Origin: Neptunomonas japonica DSM 18939
GTDB lineage: Bacteria > Pseudomonadota > Gammaproteobacteria > Pseudomonadales > Balneatricaceae
Reading direction: 5' to 3'
Length of the DNA stretch: 64,000 nucleotides
Assembly (NCBI RefSeq): GCF_000422765.1
Contig: NZ_AUGR01000005.1
Location: 1 to 64,000, forward strand
Part shown: positions 37,416-49,714 of the stretch, piece by piece
How positions within the stretch are numbered: position 1 is the first letter of the stretch
Layout of the letters: each line of letters opens with the position of its first letter
The notes under the pieces: model-generated
The model's database searches: none
The model's input: the letters and a program-made list of their open reading frames with translations, nothing else
Told to the model about the DNA's origin: nothing
Made by a program: the position numbers and the translations under genes

Positions 37416-40400
37416 TTTTTATCCCCTTCTTGTCCTGAGGTGTCATTGGAAGATTTAGCCGCTAAAGGAGTAATTGATTTAACATCTGGCTCAACCCATG
37501 GCCCTGATAACTGGTACTTTATTGTGGATACTCTCTCAAACTTATCACCAATAAGCTTATCGAGTAAAAAAACCGCACCCGCAATTTGGGGAGCTCCCAG
37601 CAGCACTGCCGCAACAGGCAAGTTGCTTGTTAAAGGTAAGACTACATCAATTTCGCTATCCAACGTCTGGTCCACAATGTTAATACTTCCCTGCATACTC
37701 ACATTAGCTGAAGGTCCCTCAAGAGAGAAAGGCTCCTGGCTATATGCAATACCACTGTTAAGCAAGTAATGCGCACTTACACGATCAAACGCTACGCCAG
37801 CTTTTACCAAATCAGTAAAGTTAAGCTGTAACCTTCGAACCACTGTATTGAGATTTAGGATGCCAAATAAACGCAAGATATTACTGTGCTGCCCTGTTTC
37901 AATAATTCGCCCTTTCTTCAGCAACATCTTGAAATTCCCGTTTAAGTTTCTAGTTTCAAAACTCCACGGATACCCTGACCATGTAACATCACTGGTGATA
38001 TTTGTTGACTGCGATTCAATGACTCCCTCATAGCCAAAATTTTTCAAAAGCGTACCTAGATTATCTCCTTGTAACACTATATTCATATAACTAGCGGGCT
38101 GACCACCTTTTAAGCGCCACCCTGCATCACCTGTGAGGGAGAATTTACCGAAACGTCCAACAATGTTTTTGACTGTTAGCTGCCCAGCATTATCCGGCTC
38201 AACCTTCATACTCCATTGCCCTGCAGGTTTAGAGTCGAGAAACAACTTATTAATAGAAAGCTGAACTAACGGCCATTCACTGGTATCCAAAACATCCTGT
38301 TTTAGTGCCTTATCGCCTTTAGATGATTCCTGGCCTTTGTCCAAATACCAGTGATCCAAATTCACAAGATAAGCAGCATTATCCTTTTTAGGAACGCGTA
38401 TCTCACCGGCAACTTTGGGGCTTACAAAACCAATAGCGGTATGACTGCCCCCCTCAGCACTAACAACTAAATCAATATTACTGACGTGTATATCGCCTGC
38501 CGATAAGCGCCCGACATGCAGCGCTAACTGCTTCAAACCGCCTTGTGAGTCTGAAAGGCTTTCACCACTCCACCAATTATTTTGAACCATAAACGCCTTT
38601 AGCTGAGTAAGATCAACTTGCTCAACAACGCCTTCAATCCATAAACCTGCCTCACTGGGCTCCTGAGGACGCTCTCCACCAAAGCTAAGACGGGTTCTTG
38701 AAGCGCTCTCAATAGACTTAGTAATACCGCGCAGTTGGTTACCCAACTTATATCGCCAAACAGGGCTATCGCTCCCTAGCTGACCTACAATCTGCAACGG
38801 CATAATATCATCAGCAGTTTTTCCAAAAGGAGCGGGAGCTTGTAGTTCAACCCCTTTCAAGTTGGAATCAACCACTAGCTTGTTACACGTAGCAACACCA
38901 GAACAAAGATCCAAACGAGCGTTAATAGCAGCCGCCCCTTCGGCGCTGTTTAATAAAGATAGCTCTGTTTGTTTTTGTAACGCGTCTATAGACACTTTTC
39001 CAGAAAGATACACACGAGTCACTTCAGGAAGCTGCTGCGTTTTCTTAACTGGCTCAATACTCACAGCAACAGGGGCACTCATAAAAGAAGCCTTGATGTT
39101 ACTACTAGAAAGGCCTTTTTTAGTCGAGAAGTCGAGATCTCCAGATACGTTACTAAAAACTAGATTTTCTGATGCACTTTTAAAACGTCCCCTATCTAGG
39201 CGCGAAGAAACCCTAACAATTGGAGCCCCCTTTTCTGATAGAGGTACCAGCACATCAACGTCTGTTTTATGCTTACCTGACAACGACCATGGATCTAGAC
39301 CATCACCTACTAAATCATGGAGTGATGTAGTTTTAAGCAAAGTAAAAATATCTTTAGCATCCCCCAGCACCGATGTTTTGACACTCAGCTGATCCGACCT
39401 AGCAGGTAACTGCACTTGAATCTTGCTTGCACGGCTATTAAGTAGCATCCCTGTACTGGCGGTAATATCTAATGCCTCTCCATCCACGCTGATCGTCATA
39501 TCGACTTGTTTAACAACGGGCCAGTCTGGCTGAAACTTCACCGTGGCACGCTCAACATCAAAATATAACTGCACGGTAGGAGGCACACGCCCTTCTAAGC
39601 TGCGAGTACCAGCGCGTAAAAGCAACATGCCATCTTTAACAGTGCCCTCTTTAATCGCCGCAGATACCCATCGATGCAAAGACTCCCCAACTTCAGCAGG
39701 AGGTATGTATAAAGGTGCTTGTTTGGCATCCGCATTCTTCAGTGCAATTAACAGTGTCAGCTCAGTCTGATACGTACGATCTAATGGTAGGTACATGCTA
39801 AAGCGGCCAGCAGCACTCAATGATTCATTTTTCAGATTCAATAAGCTGCTATTTACCGTAACGACAGGACTCGAATGCCCCTCTCTTTCTTCTATAATCC
39901 AACTAACGCGGCCACGCGCTTCGTGATACTCCCAGTTTTCAGAAAATATCCCAGGAAAACCCATTACAAATGATTCAGTATCTAAATCAATATCACCAGA
40001 GGCTTCAGTAAAGACGATACGCCCTGTCACATTTTTTAAAACCGGTGCACCATAATAGTCATCAACACTAACCCCACGAAGATCACCCTCACCTTGCAGC
40101 TTTTTTAGGTTATGTGGGTCAGCCCAAACTACTGTTAAGTTCTTAATTTTCCCCTGAGGTTTTAGCTTAAGTAAAGCATCATCCAAGCTCTCAGGCATAT
40201 AAGGCTTACCAAGAAACCATTGTGACCACATGGCTAAATCTAACTCTTTAAGATTCACTTGATGCAGTAGTACTTTTCCTTTATTCAGGCCAATATCAGC
40301 TGATACAAAAGGTATCTCTACTCTTGCTTGGCTGTTTTGCACTAACAGATCCGAAATCACGAGCTTAAACTTTTCGGCCAAGGTAGGTTGAAGCGCAAAA

Positions 40401-41293
40401 GTAACAGTACTATCAATAATATTTTCCAATGACTCCTGTTCAAAAGATAAACGTTTAATGCTCAATTGCCCTTGCAAAGCTTCAGCACGCTGATTACTCC
40501 AGCGCCCCCAAAGCTCGGTACCCATATCTAGGTCTTTTATATCAAATGGTAAGTCCACTAAATCAAGATTCAGTAGTTGCTGCCCCAAATTACTAACTTT
40601 TGCATAAAGCTTATAATCACCCAACAAAGGATCAGCAGGAAGGTTTTCAGTTTCAATAGCAAACTCAACATTCGATGCATTACTATCAGCGAGTGCTAAC
40701 GTTAAAGACCCGTATAGGTAATGCTGATCACCCGCATTATTTAATAAGAAGGTAATAGGGGATATTTTCTGGACAGCTCCCTGCTCAGGGTACAAAGATA
40801 AACGCGCATTAGTAAAAGAAACTTCAGGCTGCTGAGTTAGCATATTAATAACTTGCCTAACAAGGCCATCACTACTCACCGAAGAAGAGCTTGTACCTAG
40901 CACTCCCCATCGCCCCTCGCGCTGGCGAAGAGACACAGACGTTTGATCAATATTTAAGATAGAAAATACAGGAAAGCGAGCAAGTATTGAGGCAAAAATA
41001 TCAATCTCAGCATCTACCTGATGAATGCTAAAATTAACTTCAGGCTCTACAGCAGAATCACTATAAGTACGGACGTTTTGTAAATGAAAAGTGGGATATT
41101 GCCCATCCCAGTGTGCAGATACCTCCTCTATGGTAATAGGTGTACCTGCTTTGTCTGAAATATATTCTTCTATCGCAGCTTTGTGTTCGGCGATGGATGG
41201 TAGAAACTGTCGGGTAAGGGCCACTGTGATTGCAACTAACAGCAAAATCACCAACAATACCCAACCTACCCAGCAAAAGAGACGATTCAGCAT
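37412..41293 (-). CDS. yhdP: AsmA-like lipid transport protein YhdP
   Basis: 1293 residues, typical size. One N-terminal membrane anchor (~5-27) and a very long beta-rich periplasmic body of repeating-beta-groove type (DUF3971 and an AsmA2 C-terminal domain near 1100-1250: VGDLLVTSG is not here, but NGNFKMLLKKGRIIE and GILNLNTVVRRLQLNFTDL are). YhdP, TamB and YdbH move phospholipid between inner and outer membranes, so it works against the retrograde Mla pathway encoded at 23.9-26.9 kb. Second last gene of the mreBCD-maf-rng-yhdP-nit2 run. Confidence 0.92.
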   Translation of the reverse strand: MLNRLFCWVGWVLLVILLLVAITVALTRQFLPSIAEHKAAIEEYISDKAGTPITIEEVSAHWDGQYPTFHLQNVRTYSDSAVEPEVNFSIHQVDAEIDIFASILARFPVFSILNIDQTSVSLRQREGRWGVLGTSSSSVSSDGLVRQVINMLTQQPEVSFTNARLSLYPEQGAVQKISPITFLLNNAGDQHYLYGSLTLALADSNASNVEFAIETENLPADPLLGDYKLYAKVSNLGQQLLNLDLVDLPFDIKDLDMGTELWGRWSNQRAEALQGQLSIKRLSFEQESLENIIDSTVTFALQPTLAEKFKLVISDLLVQNSQARVEIPFVSADIGLNKGKVLLHQVNLKELDLAMWSQWFLGKPYMPESLDDALLKLKPQGKIKNLTVVWADPHNLKKLQGEGDLRGVSVDDYYGAPVLKNVTGRIVFTEASGDIDLDTESFVMGFPGIFSENWEYHEARGRVSWIIEEREGHSSPVVTVNSSLLNLKNESLSAAGRFSMYLPLDRTYQTELTLLIALKNADAKQAPLYIPPAEVGESLHRWVSAAIKEGTVKDGMLLLRAGTRSLEGRVPPTVQLYFDVERATVKFQPDWPVVKQVDMTISVDGEALDITASTGMLLNSRASKIQVQLPARSDQLSVKTSVLGDAKDIFTLLKTTSLHDLVGDGLDPWSLSGKHKTDVDVLVPLSEKGAPIVRVSSRLDRGRFKSASENLVFSNVSGDLDFSTKKGLSSSNIKASFMSAPVAVSIEPVKKTQQLPEVTRVYLSGKVSIDALQKQTELSLLNSAEGAAAINARLDLCSGVATCNKLVVDSNLKGVELQAPAPFGKTADDIMPLQIVGQLGSDSPVWRYKLGNQLRGITKSIESASRTRLSFGGERPQEPSEAGLWIEGVVEQVDLTQLKAFMVQNNWWSGESLSDSQGGLKQLALHVGRLSAGDIHVSNIDLVVSAEGGSHTAIGFVSPKVAGEIRVPKKDNAAYLVNLDHWYLDKGQESSKGDKALKQDVLDTSEWPLVQLSINKLFLDSKPAGQWSMKVEPDNAGQLTVKNIVGRFGKFSLTGDAGWRLKGGQPASYMNIVLQGDNLGTLLKNFGYEGVIESQSTNITSDVTWSGYPWSFETRNLNGNFKMLLKKGRIIETGQHSNILRLFGILNLNTVVRRLQLNFTDLVKAGVAFDRVSAHYLLNSGIAYSQEPFSLEGPSANVSMQGSINIVDQTLDSEIDVVLPLTSNLPVAAVLLGAPQIAGAVFLLDKLIGDKFERVSTIKYQLSGPWVEPDVKSITPLAAKSSNDTSGQEGDKK

Positions 41294-41401
41294 TTAACTT
41301 CACCTACCCGCCCGATCAGCAGAGTATTTTGACGCTTAAATTTTCAGCAGAGCATAATTAAGCTCTGTCACCATAGAACTATAAATAAGCGCAGTAGTAT
41401 A

Positions 41402-42880
41402 TTACCTTAACACAACATCAAACTGCTCTGGGCTATACATTGCTTCTACTTGAAAACGAATCGTTTTATTAATAAACGCTTCAAGTTCGGCAACATGATC
41501 TGAAGCATCATCGGTTAAATACTCAACTACGCCAGCTGATGCCAGAACTAAATACGCTTCGGTGTCATAGGCACGATGTTGGCGTAGAATTTCACGGAAA
41601 ATCTCATAACACACAGTAACAGGCGTTTTGATAGAACCTCGGCCCTGGCACTGACTACATGGTTCACACAGAATATGCTCTAAGCTTTCTCGAGTGCGCT
41701 TGCGTGTCATTTCTACGAGTCCTAGCTCTGACACACCAGTAACTTTACATTTAGCATGATCGCGATCCAATACTCGCTCAAGCGTTCTTAACACTTGCTG
41801 CTGATGCTCAACCATCTCCATATCAATAAAATCGATGATAATAATACCGCCAAGATTTCTTAAACGCAGCTGCCTTCCGATAGCGGTTGCTGCTTCAAGG
41901 TTCGTCTTGAAAATAGTTTCTTCCAAATTACGGTGGCCAACAAAACCGCCAGTATTTACATCAACGGTTGTCATCGCCTCTGTTTGGTCAAAAATCAAAT
42001 ACCCACCGGACTTCAGGTCCACCTTGCGCCCAAGCGCCCTTTGCATCTCATCTTCTACGTTATAGAGATCGAAGATCGGCCTTTCACCGGGGTAATACTC
42101 AAGATGATCATATATTTCTGGGACTAAGGCTTTCGAGAAGGATTGAGCCTTTTGAAAAGTCTCGCGTGAGTCGATTCTGATACGTTCAATACCCGCATGC
42201 GCCATATCCCTCAAGGCACGCATATTCAACGGTAAATCTTCATAAACAATAGAGGGAACAGAAGCGGTAACAGTTCCAGCTTCTATCGCTTTCCACAAGC
42301 GCTTTAAAAATTGCACGTCTGCAACCAGCTCGGTTTCCGAAGCACCTTCTGCAACTGTGCGTAAAATATAACCGGCTGTATCAGACTCATCCATGGCAAC
42401 ACATTTTTGTAATGCACTGCGTAAACGTTCACGCTCTTCAATATCTTCAATACGTTGGGAAATACCGATATGACTATTTCCAGGCATATACACTAAATAA
42501 CGAGAAGGAATAGAAATATGCGTTGTTAAGCGCGCCCCTTTAGTACCAATAGGATCTTTAGTTACCTGTACGACTAGGGCCTGACCTTCTCTTAGAACGT
42601 GAGAGATAGAAATATTATTTTTCTCTTCACCACTACTCTGCTGAGGCAATACATCTTCAACATGAATAAAAGCGGCTCGCTCCAAGCCTATTTCTATAAA
42701 AGCAGCTTGCATGCCTGGCAGCACTCGAACTACTTTTCCTTTATAAATATTTCCGACAATACCGCGCTTTGTGGAACGCTCTACGTAGATTTCCTGAGGC
42801 ATCCCGTTTTCGATAACAGCAACTCGGGTTTCCATCGGGGTGAAATTAATCAGTATTTCTTCTCCAACGTTTGTTGCCAC
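41402..42880 (-). CDS. rng: Ribonuclease G
   Basis: 492 residues. An S1 RNA-binding domain (~38-125; GIVGNIYKGKVVRVLPGMQAAFIEIG), the RNase E/G catalytic domain with metal-binding Asp residues (TTVDVNTGGFVG, IIIDFIDM), and the zinc-link cysteines CEPCSQCQGRG. It matures the 16S rRNA 5' end and cuts some mRNAs. No C-terminal scaffold, so RNase G and not E. Confidence 0.95.
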   Translation of the reverse strand: MATNVGEEILINFTPMETRVAVIENGMPQEIYVERSTKRGIVGNIYKGKVVRVLPGMQAAFIEIGLERAAFIHVEDVLPQQSSGEEKNNISISHVLREGQALVVQVTKDPIGTKGARLTTHISIPSRYLVYMPGNSHIGISQRIEDIEERERLRSALQKCVAMDESDTAGYILRTVAEGASETELVADVQFLKRLWKAIEAGTVTASVPSIVYEDLPLNMRALRDMAHAGIERIRIDSRETFQKAQSFSKALVPEIYDHLEYYPGERPIFDLYNVEDEMQRALGRKVDLKSGGYLIFDQTEAMTTVDVNTGGFVGHRNLEETIFKTNLEAATAIGRQLRLRNLGGIIIIDFIDMEMVEHQQQVLRTLERVLDRDHAKCKVTGVSELGLVEMTRKRTRESLEHILCEPCSQCQGRGSIKTPVTVCYEIFREILRQHRAYDTEAYLVLASAGVVEYLTDDASDHVAELEAFINKTIRFQVEAMYSPEQFDVVLR

Positions 42881-42910
42881 AGGAGCCTTCCTAACTAAAA
42901 AATGAAATGG

Positions 42911-43489
42911 TTAATATTGCCAAACTTTGATTCCGATCTTATCTAAGAGTTCCGACGTTTCTGCTAAAGGCAAACCAACAACGTTTGAATAACTCCCTTC
43001 TATCTTTTCAACAAAAATTGCACCAAAACCTTGAATACCATAACCGCCCGCTTTATCGCAGGGTTCTTTGGTTTTCCAATAACGATGGCATAATTCAGCA
43101 TCTAATGTTTTAAAAGTAACATGTGTAACAACAACCTGGCTATCGGTAAAGCCGTTATTCGTCAATGCGATACCCGTCATAACCTGGTGCGTTCGGCCAG
43201 ATAGTTGTTGCAACATTACGACTGCTTGATCTTCAGATTCAGGCTTACCTAATATCTCTCCATCAATAACGACTGTCGTATCTGCACCTAATACCGCATA
43301 CTGCTGCCCATTGCGAATAAATCCTTCCTTTGACTTTTCACACGCTAAACGCTGCACATAAGCTGCTGGTAACTCCCCAGGCAAAACATCTTCATTAATA
43401 TCAACACTGCTCTGCTTAAAAACGACACCTATCTGTGCCAATAGCTCTTTACGGCGCGGGGAGGCCGAGGCCAGAATGAATTCACACAT
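42911..43489 (-). CDS. maf: Maf-family nucleoside triphosphate pyrophosphatase
   Basis: 192 residues. Signature ILASASPRRKELL at the N-terminus, then the metal and substrate residues in GADTTVVIDGEILGKP and the YGIQG stretch near 145-155. The usual dTTP/UTP pyrophosphatase (YhdE) type by position between mreD and rng. House-cleaning of non-canonical nucleotides. Confidence 0.94.
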   Translation of the reverse strand: MCEFILASASPRRKELLAQIGVVFKQSSVDINEDVLPGELPAAYVQRLACEKSKEGFIRNGQQYAVLGADTTVVIDGEILGKPESEDQAVVMLQQLSGRTHQVMTGIALTNNGFTDSQVVVTHVTFKTLDAELCHRYWKTKEPCDKAGGYGIQGFGAIFVEKIEGSYSNVVGLPLAETSELLDKIGIKVWQY

Positions 43490-43510
43490 AATAAACTCTA
43501 AAAGAAGTAA

Positions 43511-43999
43511 TCAGTTAACGTGGAATGTACGCCTTATACCTCTTAGTACAACAAATACCCATGGCCATAAAATGGCGCTGACCAAGGCAGGTAATAAGAA
43601 AATAAGACTATCGCCAGTACTACCAGATAAAGATTGTATCCAATGAAAAATCAACTGATTAATGCCCACTAACACTAACACCATCATCGCTTGCTGCCAC
43701 AGAGGATACATTCTTAGCCGCTTATGTAGTATCAATGTGATAAATGCCACCATCGTTAATGAAAGTGCATTCATACCCAGTAAGCTGCCTTTCAATACAT
43801 CTAAGGCCAGACCCGACACCCAGGCCATACCTATACCAAAACGATGTGGCAAAGCCATGACCCAATAGATAACGATCATGGCCACCCACTCAGGCCTCCA
43901 CCAAACAAACATGGCAGGTAACGGCATCTGACTTAGAATAAAGCCAACAATTAAAGTACCAATAACAATCAATACACCGCCATTACGTCGCTCACTCAT
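43511..43999 (-). CDS. mreD: Rod-shape protein MreD
   Basis: 162 residues, with five or six membrane helices. MreD is a membrane part of the elongasome with MreC, RodA and PBP2. It overlaps the end of mreC by 8 bases, showing translational coupling. RPEWVAMIVIYWVMALPHRFG is the conserved opening loop. Confidence 0.92.
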   Translation of the reverse strand: MSERRNGGVLIVIGTLIVGFILSQMPLPAMFVWWRPEWVAMIVIYWVMALPHRFGIGMAWVSGLALDVLKGSLLGMNALSLTMVAFITLILHKRLRMYPLWQQAMMVLVLVGINQLIFHWIQSLSGSTGDSLIFLLPALVSAILWPWVFVVLRGIRRTFHVN

Positions 44000-44894
44000 T
44001 TGGCTCGTTCACCTCAGAAGATCCAACTTCATTGCCAAGCCCTTCTCCAGATAGACTAATGGGTTCTTGTCGATTTTCAATAATAGGCTCCACCAGCAAC
44101 AGATGCCTGCTTTTATCCAAACGAGCTGCCGGTGTCGCTTTAACGATGGAGAATGGACGTCCTGGATCACGAACTACGCTGGTTACTTTCGCCACTGGAT
44201 AGCCATATGGAAAGCGCCCCCCTAAGCCTGATGTAACCAGCAAATCACCTACGCGAACATCTGCCGTATCGGGCACATGCTCTAACTCCAGCTCGCCCAA
44301 TGTCCCTTTGCCCAAAGCAATAGCACGAAATCCATTACGATTAATCTCAACAGGAAGAGCATGGCGTGCATCGGTGATTAGCATGACTCGGCAAGTATAG
44401 TGCGACACATCGACCACTTGGCCAAGAACCCCTCTCGCATCCAATACCGGCTGACCAAGAAAAACACCATCTTCTTGGCCTTTTCCTAAAATAATTTGAT
44501 GCTGAAAGGGATCAGGATTTACGCCAATTAATTCAGCAAGTTGCACGTCATTTTTAATACGCTGGCGACCACTTAACAGCTCTCGGAGCCGTAAGTTTTC
44601 AGTTGTCAGAGAAGACATTTGCTGCACCTGCTCGTCTAGTAAAATAACTTCAGATCGCAATTGAATGTTATCTTTAACAAGAGAGCGCCTACTGACCAAA
44701 ACATCAGATAAGTCATCAGCTATTCGCGAGGGCATATCGACCAGCCACTGAACAGGCGTCATCACAAGAGACAGCACACTGCGTGCTTCACGCGTGCGAG
44801 ATGGGTTCAGATCACTCACCATGAAAATAATGGCAAGTATGACAAGAATAAGGAAAAAAAGGCGGGGTATACCGCCTTTAAATATAGGTTTCAC
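43992..44894 (-). CDS. mreC: Rod-shape protein MreC
   Basis: 300 residues: one N-terminal membrane anchor (~10-27), a coiled coil (~70-110; DNIQLRSEVILLDEQVQQM) and two beta-barrel domains (GQPVLDARGVLGQVVDVSHYTCRVMLITD). It binds PBP2 and connects MreB with the peptidoglycan machinery. The C-terminal acidic tail (GEGLGNEVGSSEVNEPNE) is low complexity. Confidence 0.94.
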   Translation of the reverse strand: MKPIFKGGIPRLFFLILVILAIIFMVSDLNPSRTREARSVLSLVMTPVQWLVDMPSRIADDLSDVLVSRRSLVKDNIQLRSEVILLDEQVQQMSSLTTENLRLRELLSGRQRIKNDVQLAELIGVNPDPFQHQIILGKGQEDGVFLGQPVLDARGVLGQVVDVSHYTCRVMLITDARHALPVEINRNGFRAIALGKGTLGELELEHVPDTADVRVGDLLVTSGLGGRFPYGYPVAKVTSVVRDPGRPFSIVKATPAARLDKSRHLLLVEPIIENRQEPISLSGEGLGNEVGSSEVNEPNE

Positions 44895-44955
44895 GCAGGC
44901 GCCCTCTTCAATCTAAAAGAAGGCGATTGACAACTATTCATAACAACAACCGCTG

Positions 44956-46053
<1,098 letters not shown>

Positions 46054-46141
46054 CTAGCAACGGCAGGGATTTAGAGCAAGGAGCAAATATGTTAAGTTAG
46101 TCTTTTTTTCGCCAAATCCGAGACAGTTAGCGAGATCACCC

Positions 46142-46429
46142 ATGGCTCTAAACAGAACCGACGTAGAAAAAATCGCACATCTGGCGCGTCTGCAAATAGA
46201 TGAAAACGATGTGCCTGAATATGCGACAAACTTATCAAACATACTGGATCTAATCAGTCAGATGCAGAGTATCGACACATCAGATGTTGAGCCGCTCGCA
46301 CATCCACTTGATGCCGTGCAACGCCTAAGGGCAGACAGTATCACTGAAGAAAACCAACGTGAGCACCTGCAAACTGTAGCTCCGTCTGTGGAGAGCGGCC
46401 TATTTCTTGTACCTAAGGTCATTGAATAA
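46142..46429 (+). CDS. gatC: Asp/Glu-tRNA amidotransferase subunit C
   Basis: 95 residues. [29 protein letters not shown] and a C-terminal [20 protein letters not shown] are the conserved GatC regions. Stabilises GatA in the GatCAB complex that makes Gln-tRNA or Asn-tRNA by transamidation. First gene of gatCAB. Confidence 0.95.
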   Translation: MALNRTDVEKIAHLARLQIDENDVPEYATNLSNILDLISQMQSIDTSDVEPLAHPLDAVQRLRADSITEENQREHLQTVAPSVESGLFLVPKVIE

Positions 46430-46462
46430 CAGCGCCTGCATAACGATTAGGACTAAATAAAG

Positions 46463-47914
46463 ATGTTGAATAAAACACTGGCCGAATTGGCCAAAGGGCT
46501 TGATCAAGGCGAATTCAGTAGCGTTGAACTAACTCAGGCATACCTTGAGCGTATTAAACGTGAAGACAGTAAATACAATAGCTTCATTACTGTCACCGAA
46601 GAGCTAGCACTAATACAAGCCACTGCTGCTGATGAAACTCGCTCAGCAGGCAAGGCTACTTTCATGACCGGCTTACCCATCGCTCATAAAGATATTTTTT
46701 GTACTCAAGGTGTACGCACCAGCGCTGGCTCTAAAATGCTGGATAACTTTGTCTCACCTTATGATGCAACAGTCATACGCCAATTTAATGCAGCAGGCGC
46801 AGTCACATTGGGTAAAACCAATATGGACGAGTTCGCTATGGGTTCATCCAATGAATCTAGCTTTTACGGCCCATCTCGCAACCCTTGGAACACCGACCAT
46901 GTACCTGGCGGCTCATCGGGCGGCTCCGCTGCTGCTATTGCCGCAGGCCTAGCACCCGCTGCAACCGGCACAGATACGGGTGGATCAATTCGCCAGCCCG
47001 CTGCCTTTTGTAACCTAACCGGTCTTAAGCCAACTTATGGTCGCGTTTCCCGTTACGGCATGATTGCCTATGCATCATCATTAGACCAAGGCGGCCCAAT
47101 GGCGCAAACGGCTGAAGATACAGCCATGATGATGAATGTCATGGCAGGTCTTGACCCTCTAGACTCCACCAGTGCAGACCGCCAGGTTCCTGACTACACA
47201 GCTAATCTAGATAAACCACTAGCAGGCTTAAAAATAGGCTTACCAAAAGAGTTTTTTGCTGCAAGCCTTAATCCTGAAATGGCCACGCTGATTCATGCTG
47301 CTGTCAAAGAATATGAAGCATTAGGCGCGGCGGTTAAAGAAGTAAGTCTACCCAATACAGCACTATCTGTTCCTGCCTATTACATCATTGCACCGGCAGA
47401 AGCATCGTCTAACTTATCTCGTTTTGATGGTGTGCGTTACGGCTATCGTTGTGAAGACCCTAAAGATCTCGAAGATATGTACAAACGTACGCGCGGCGAA
47501 GGGTTTGGCACCGAGGTTAAGCGCCGTATCATGGTAGGCACCTATGCCCTATCTGAAGGATTTTATGACGCTTATTACAAAAAAGCACAACAAATTCGAC
47601 GTCTGATCCAAGAAGATTTTGTACGCGTACTGTCTGAAGTCGATGTCATCATGGGGCCAACAACCCCAACACCTGCTTTTAAGTTGGGCGAAAAAACATC
47701 CGACCCCGTCGAAATGTATATGGAAGATATCTTCACATTATCGCTAAACCTAGCAGGCTTACCGGGCATGTCTATCCCTTGCGGCATGAATAACGGCCTG
47801 CCTGTCGGCTTGCAGATTATTGGTAACTATTTTGCTGAAGAAAAACTTCTAAACGTCGCTCATAAATTCCAGCAGGCAACTGACTGGCACACCCAAAAGC
47901 CTGCAGGTCTTTAA
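46463..47914 (+). CDS. gatA: Asp/Glu-tRNA amidotransferase subunit A
   Basis: 483 residues, amidase-signature enzyme that frees ammonia from glutamine. The catalytic Ser-cisSer-Lys set is present: Lys76 (AHKDIF), Ser151/152 ([11 protein letters not shown]) and Ser174 ([10 protein letters not shown]). Between gatC and gatB. Confidence 0.97.
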   Translation: MLNKTLAELAKGLDQGEFSSVELTQAYLERIKREDSKYNSFITVTEELALIQATAADETRSAGKATFMTGLPIAHKDIFCTQGVRTSAGSKMLDNFVSPYDATVIRQFNAAGAVTLGKTNMDEFAMGSSNESSFYGPSRNPWNTDHVPGGSSGGSAAAIAAGLAPAATGTDTGGSIRQPAAFCNLTGLKPTYGRVSRYGMIAYASSLDQGGPMAQTAEDTAMMMNVMAGLDPLDSTSADRQVPDYTANLDKPLAGLKIGLPKEFFAASLNPEMATLIHAAVKEYEALGAAVKEVSLPNTALSVPAYYIIAPAEASSNLSRFDGVRYGYRCEDPKDLEDMYKRTRGEGFGTEVKRRIMVGTYALSEGFYDAYYKKAQQIRRLIQEDFVRVLSEVDVIMGPTTPTPAFKLGEKTSDPVEMYMEDIFTLSLNLAGLPGMSIPCGMNNGLPVGLQIIGNYFAEEKLLNVAHKFQQATDWHTQKPAGL

Positions 47915-47929
47915 GAGGAATAACGAATA

Positions 47930-49378
47930 ATGGAATGGGAAACAGTGATAGGGCTAGAAATTCATGCCCAACTCGCAACAAATACTAAAATTTTCTCGGG
48001 TGCCAGCACTGCTTTTGGGGCTGAGGCAAATACCCAAGCCTGCGCTGTCGATTTAGCACTACCAGGCACACTGCCCGTTTTCAACGAAAGCGCATTACGC
48101 ATGGCTGTCATGTTTGGTACAGCTATTGATGCCGAGATTGGCAAAGTCTCTGTCTTTGATCGTAAAAATTATTTTTACCCGGATTTACCAAAAGGCTACC
48201 AAACCAGCCAACTCTTTTACCCCATTGTTGGCGAAGGGCATATTGATATTGAGCTAGAAGATGGCTCCACAAAGCGCGTTGGTGTTACACGCGCTCATCT
48301 TGAAGAAGATGCGGGCAAGTCACTACACGAAGAGTTTGCTAGCCAAACAGGTATCGATTTAAACCGCGCAGGCACACCACTGCTAGAGATTGTATCTGAG
48401 CCAGATATGCGCTCTGCTGAAGAAGCGGTTGCCTACGTGAAAAAAATCCACGCGCTAGTGACCAACTTAGGCATTTGTGACGGTAACATGGCTGAAGGGT
48501 CTTTTCGCTGTGACTGTAACGTGTCTGTTCGTTACAAAGGTGAAGAGTTAGGAAACCGCACAGAAACTAAAAACATCAACTCTTTTCGCTTTATCGAAAA
48601 AGCCATTAAGGGTGAAGTAGAACGTCAGATCGATATTCTTGAAGATGGCGGCCGCATCACACAAGAAACACGCCTGTATGATGCCGATAAAGATGAAACC
48701 CGTTCGATGCGTAGCAAAGAGGAAGCCAACGACTACCGCTACTTCCCTTGCCCTGACCTGCTACCGATTGTTATTGATGACGAATACATTGATGCCATCC
48801 GCAAAGCACTGCCTGAACTGCCTGATGTACGCAGAACGCGCTTTGTAGATACTTACCAGCTGTCTGCTTACGACGCCGGTGTATTATCTGCTTATAAGCC
48901 ACTCTCAGACTTTTTTGAAACCGTTGCTACTATTTCAACTGACGCAAAATTATCCGTTAACTGGGTGATGGGCGAGCTGTCTAAGCACTTAAACCAGCAC
49001 GACACTGATATCAAAAACAGCCCTGTCTCAGCACAACAGCTTGGTGGTTTATTACAGCGTATTAAAGACAATACTATTTCAGGAAACATTGCCAAGAAAG
49101 TATTTGAAGCTATGTGGAATGAAGGCGGCAGTGCTGATGAAATCATCGAAGCCAAAGGCCTTAAACAGGTTACCGATACAGGCGCTATCGAGAAAATAGT
49201 AGATGAAGTCATCGCTAACAACCAAAAACAAGTTGATCAATACACCGCAGCAGAACCCGACAAACGCGGAAAAATGATTGGCTTCTTTATGGGACAAGTC
49301 ATGAAAGCATCCGGTGGTAAAGCAAACCCAGGCCAGGTACAAGGCATGATGAAGCAAAAGCTGGACGCTCTCTGCTAA
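47930..49378 (+). CDS. gatB: Asp/Glu-tRNA amidotransferase subunit B
   Basis: 482 residues. Kinase and cradle domain stretches [36 protein letters not shown] and the C-terminal YqeY-like tail ([19 protein letters not shown]) are intact. Activates misacylated tRNA and receives ammonia from GatA. Its stop is followed by a hairpin. Confidence 0.97.
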   Translation: MEWETVIGLEIHAQLATNTKIFSGASTAFGAEANTQACAVDLALPGTLPVFNESALRMAVMFGTAIDAEIGKVSVFDRKNYFYPDLPKGYQTSQLFYPIVGEGHIDIELEDGSTKRVGVTRAHLEEDAGKSLHEEFASQTGIDLNRAGTPLLEIVSEPDMRSAEEAVAYVKKIHALVTNLGICDGNMAEGSFRCDCNVSVRYKGEELGNRTETKNINSFRFIEKAIKGEVERQIDILEDGGRITQETRLYDADKDETRSMRSKEEANDYRYFPCPDLLPIVIDDEYIDAIRKALPELPDVRRTRFVDTYQLSAYDAGVLSAYKPLSDFFETVATISTDAKLSVNWVMGELSKHLNQHDTDIKNSPVSAQQLGGLLQRIKDNTISGNIAKKVFEAMWNEGGSADEIIEAKGLKQVTDTGAIEKIVDEVIANNQKQVDQYTAAEPDKRGKMIGFFMGQVMKASGGKANPGQVQGMMKQKLDALC

Positions 49379-49639
49379 TCACGCTTCAACACGACTAGCC
49401 TCACTCAGGCTCCTACAGATTTGGAAGCACTTACCCGCTTCCAGATCTGTTTATCCCACATAAAATCCAAACCCACTACACCTCTGAAAAACCTAAAGAA
49501 AGCGCTCTCTGTTCAGTAATGCTTATCTGAATAACTCTATAATTAACAGCCTCAATGAAAACTCGCGTTTATAAGCTATAATTCAGTGTCAGTTCACTCA
49601 TTTTCCCGATAATGTCTACTTTCCTAATGGAGTGCTTGC
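49379..49639. other. Intergenic before the GTPase operon
   Basis: About 260 bases (320 up to the GTPase ATG). It contains the gatB hairpin at 49416-49450 and then an AT-rich stretch that should hold the promoter of the GTPase operon (a plausible -10 is TATAAT-like TATAAT/ TATAATT around 49535-49580). No protein-coding frame except the short leader listed separately. Confidence 0.4.
49416..49450 (+). terminator. Hairpin after gatB
   Basis: Interrupted inverted repeat CAGAT..GGAAGC / GCTTCC..ATCTG with an 8-base loop, followed by a short TTTAT. Likely gatCAB terminator, weak T-tract. Confidence 0.6.
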
Positions 49640-49714
49640 ATGATTCTAATACTGAATCTCAAGCCCAAAGCTTATAAAAAGGAATGTAATAAGGAGTTTC
49701 ATGAAGTCATATAA
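49640..49714 (+). CDS. Possible 24-residue leader peptide overlapping the GTPase start
   Basis: ATG at 49640 with TGGAG 7-8 bases upstream, reading MILILNLKPKAYKKECNKE and a few more residues to a TAA at 49712-49714, i.e. 14 bases inside the next gene. If translated it would deliver ribosomes to the GTPase start and couple the two. It might be chance; only the ribosome site and the overlap support it. Confidence 0.35.
   Translation: MILILNLKPKAYKKECNKEFHEVI

Noticed and set aside
38862-39392. 176-codon plus-strand frame
   Set aside because: Antisense to yhdP, low-complexity Ser/Thr/Arg-rich product, no ribosome site; shadow of a long real gene.
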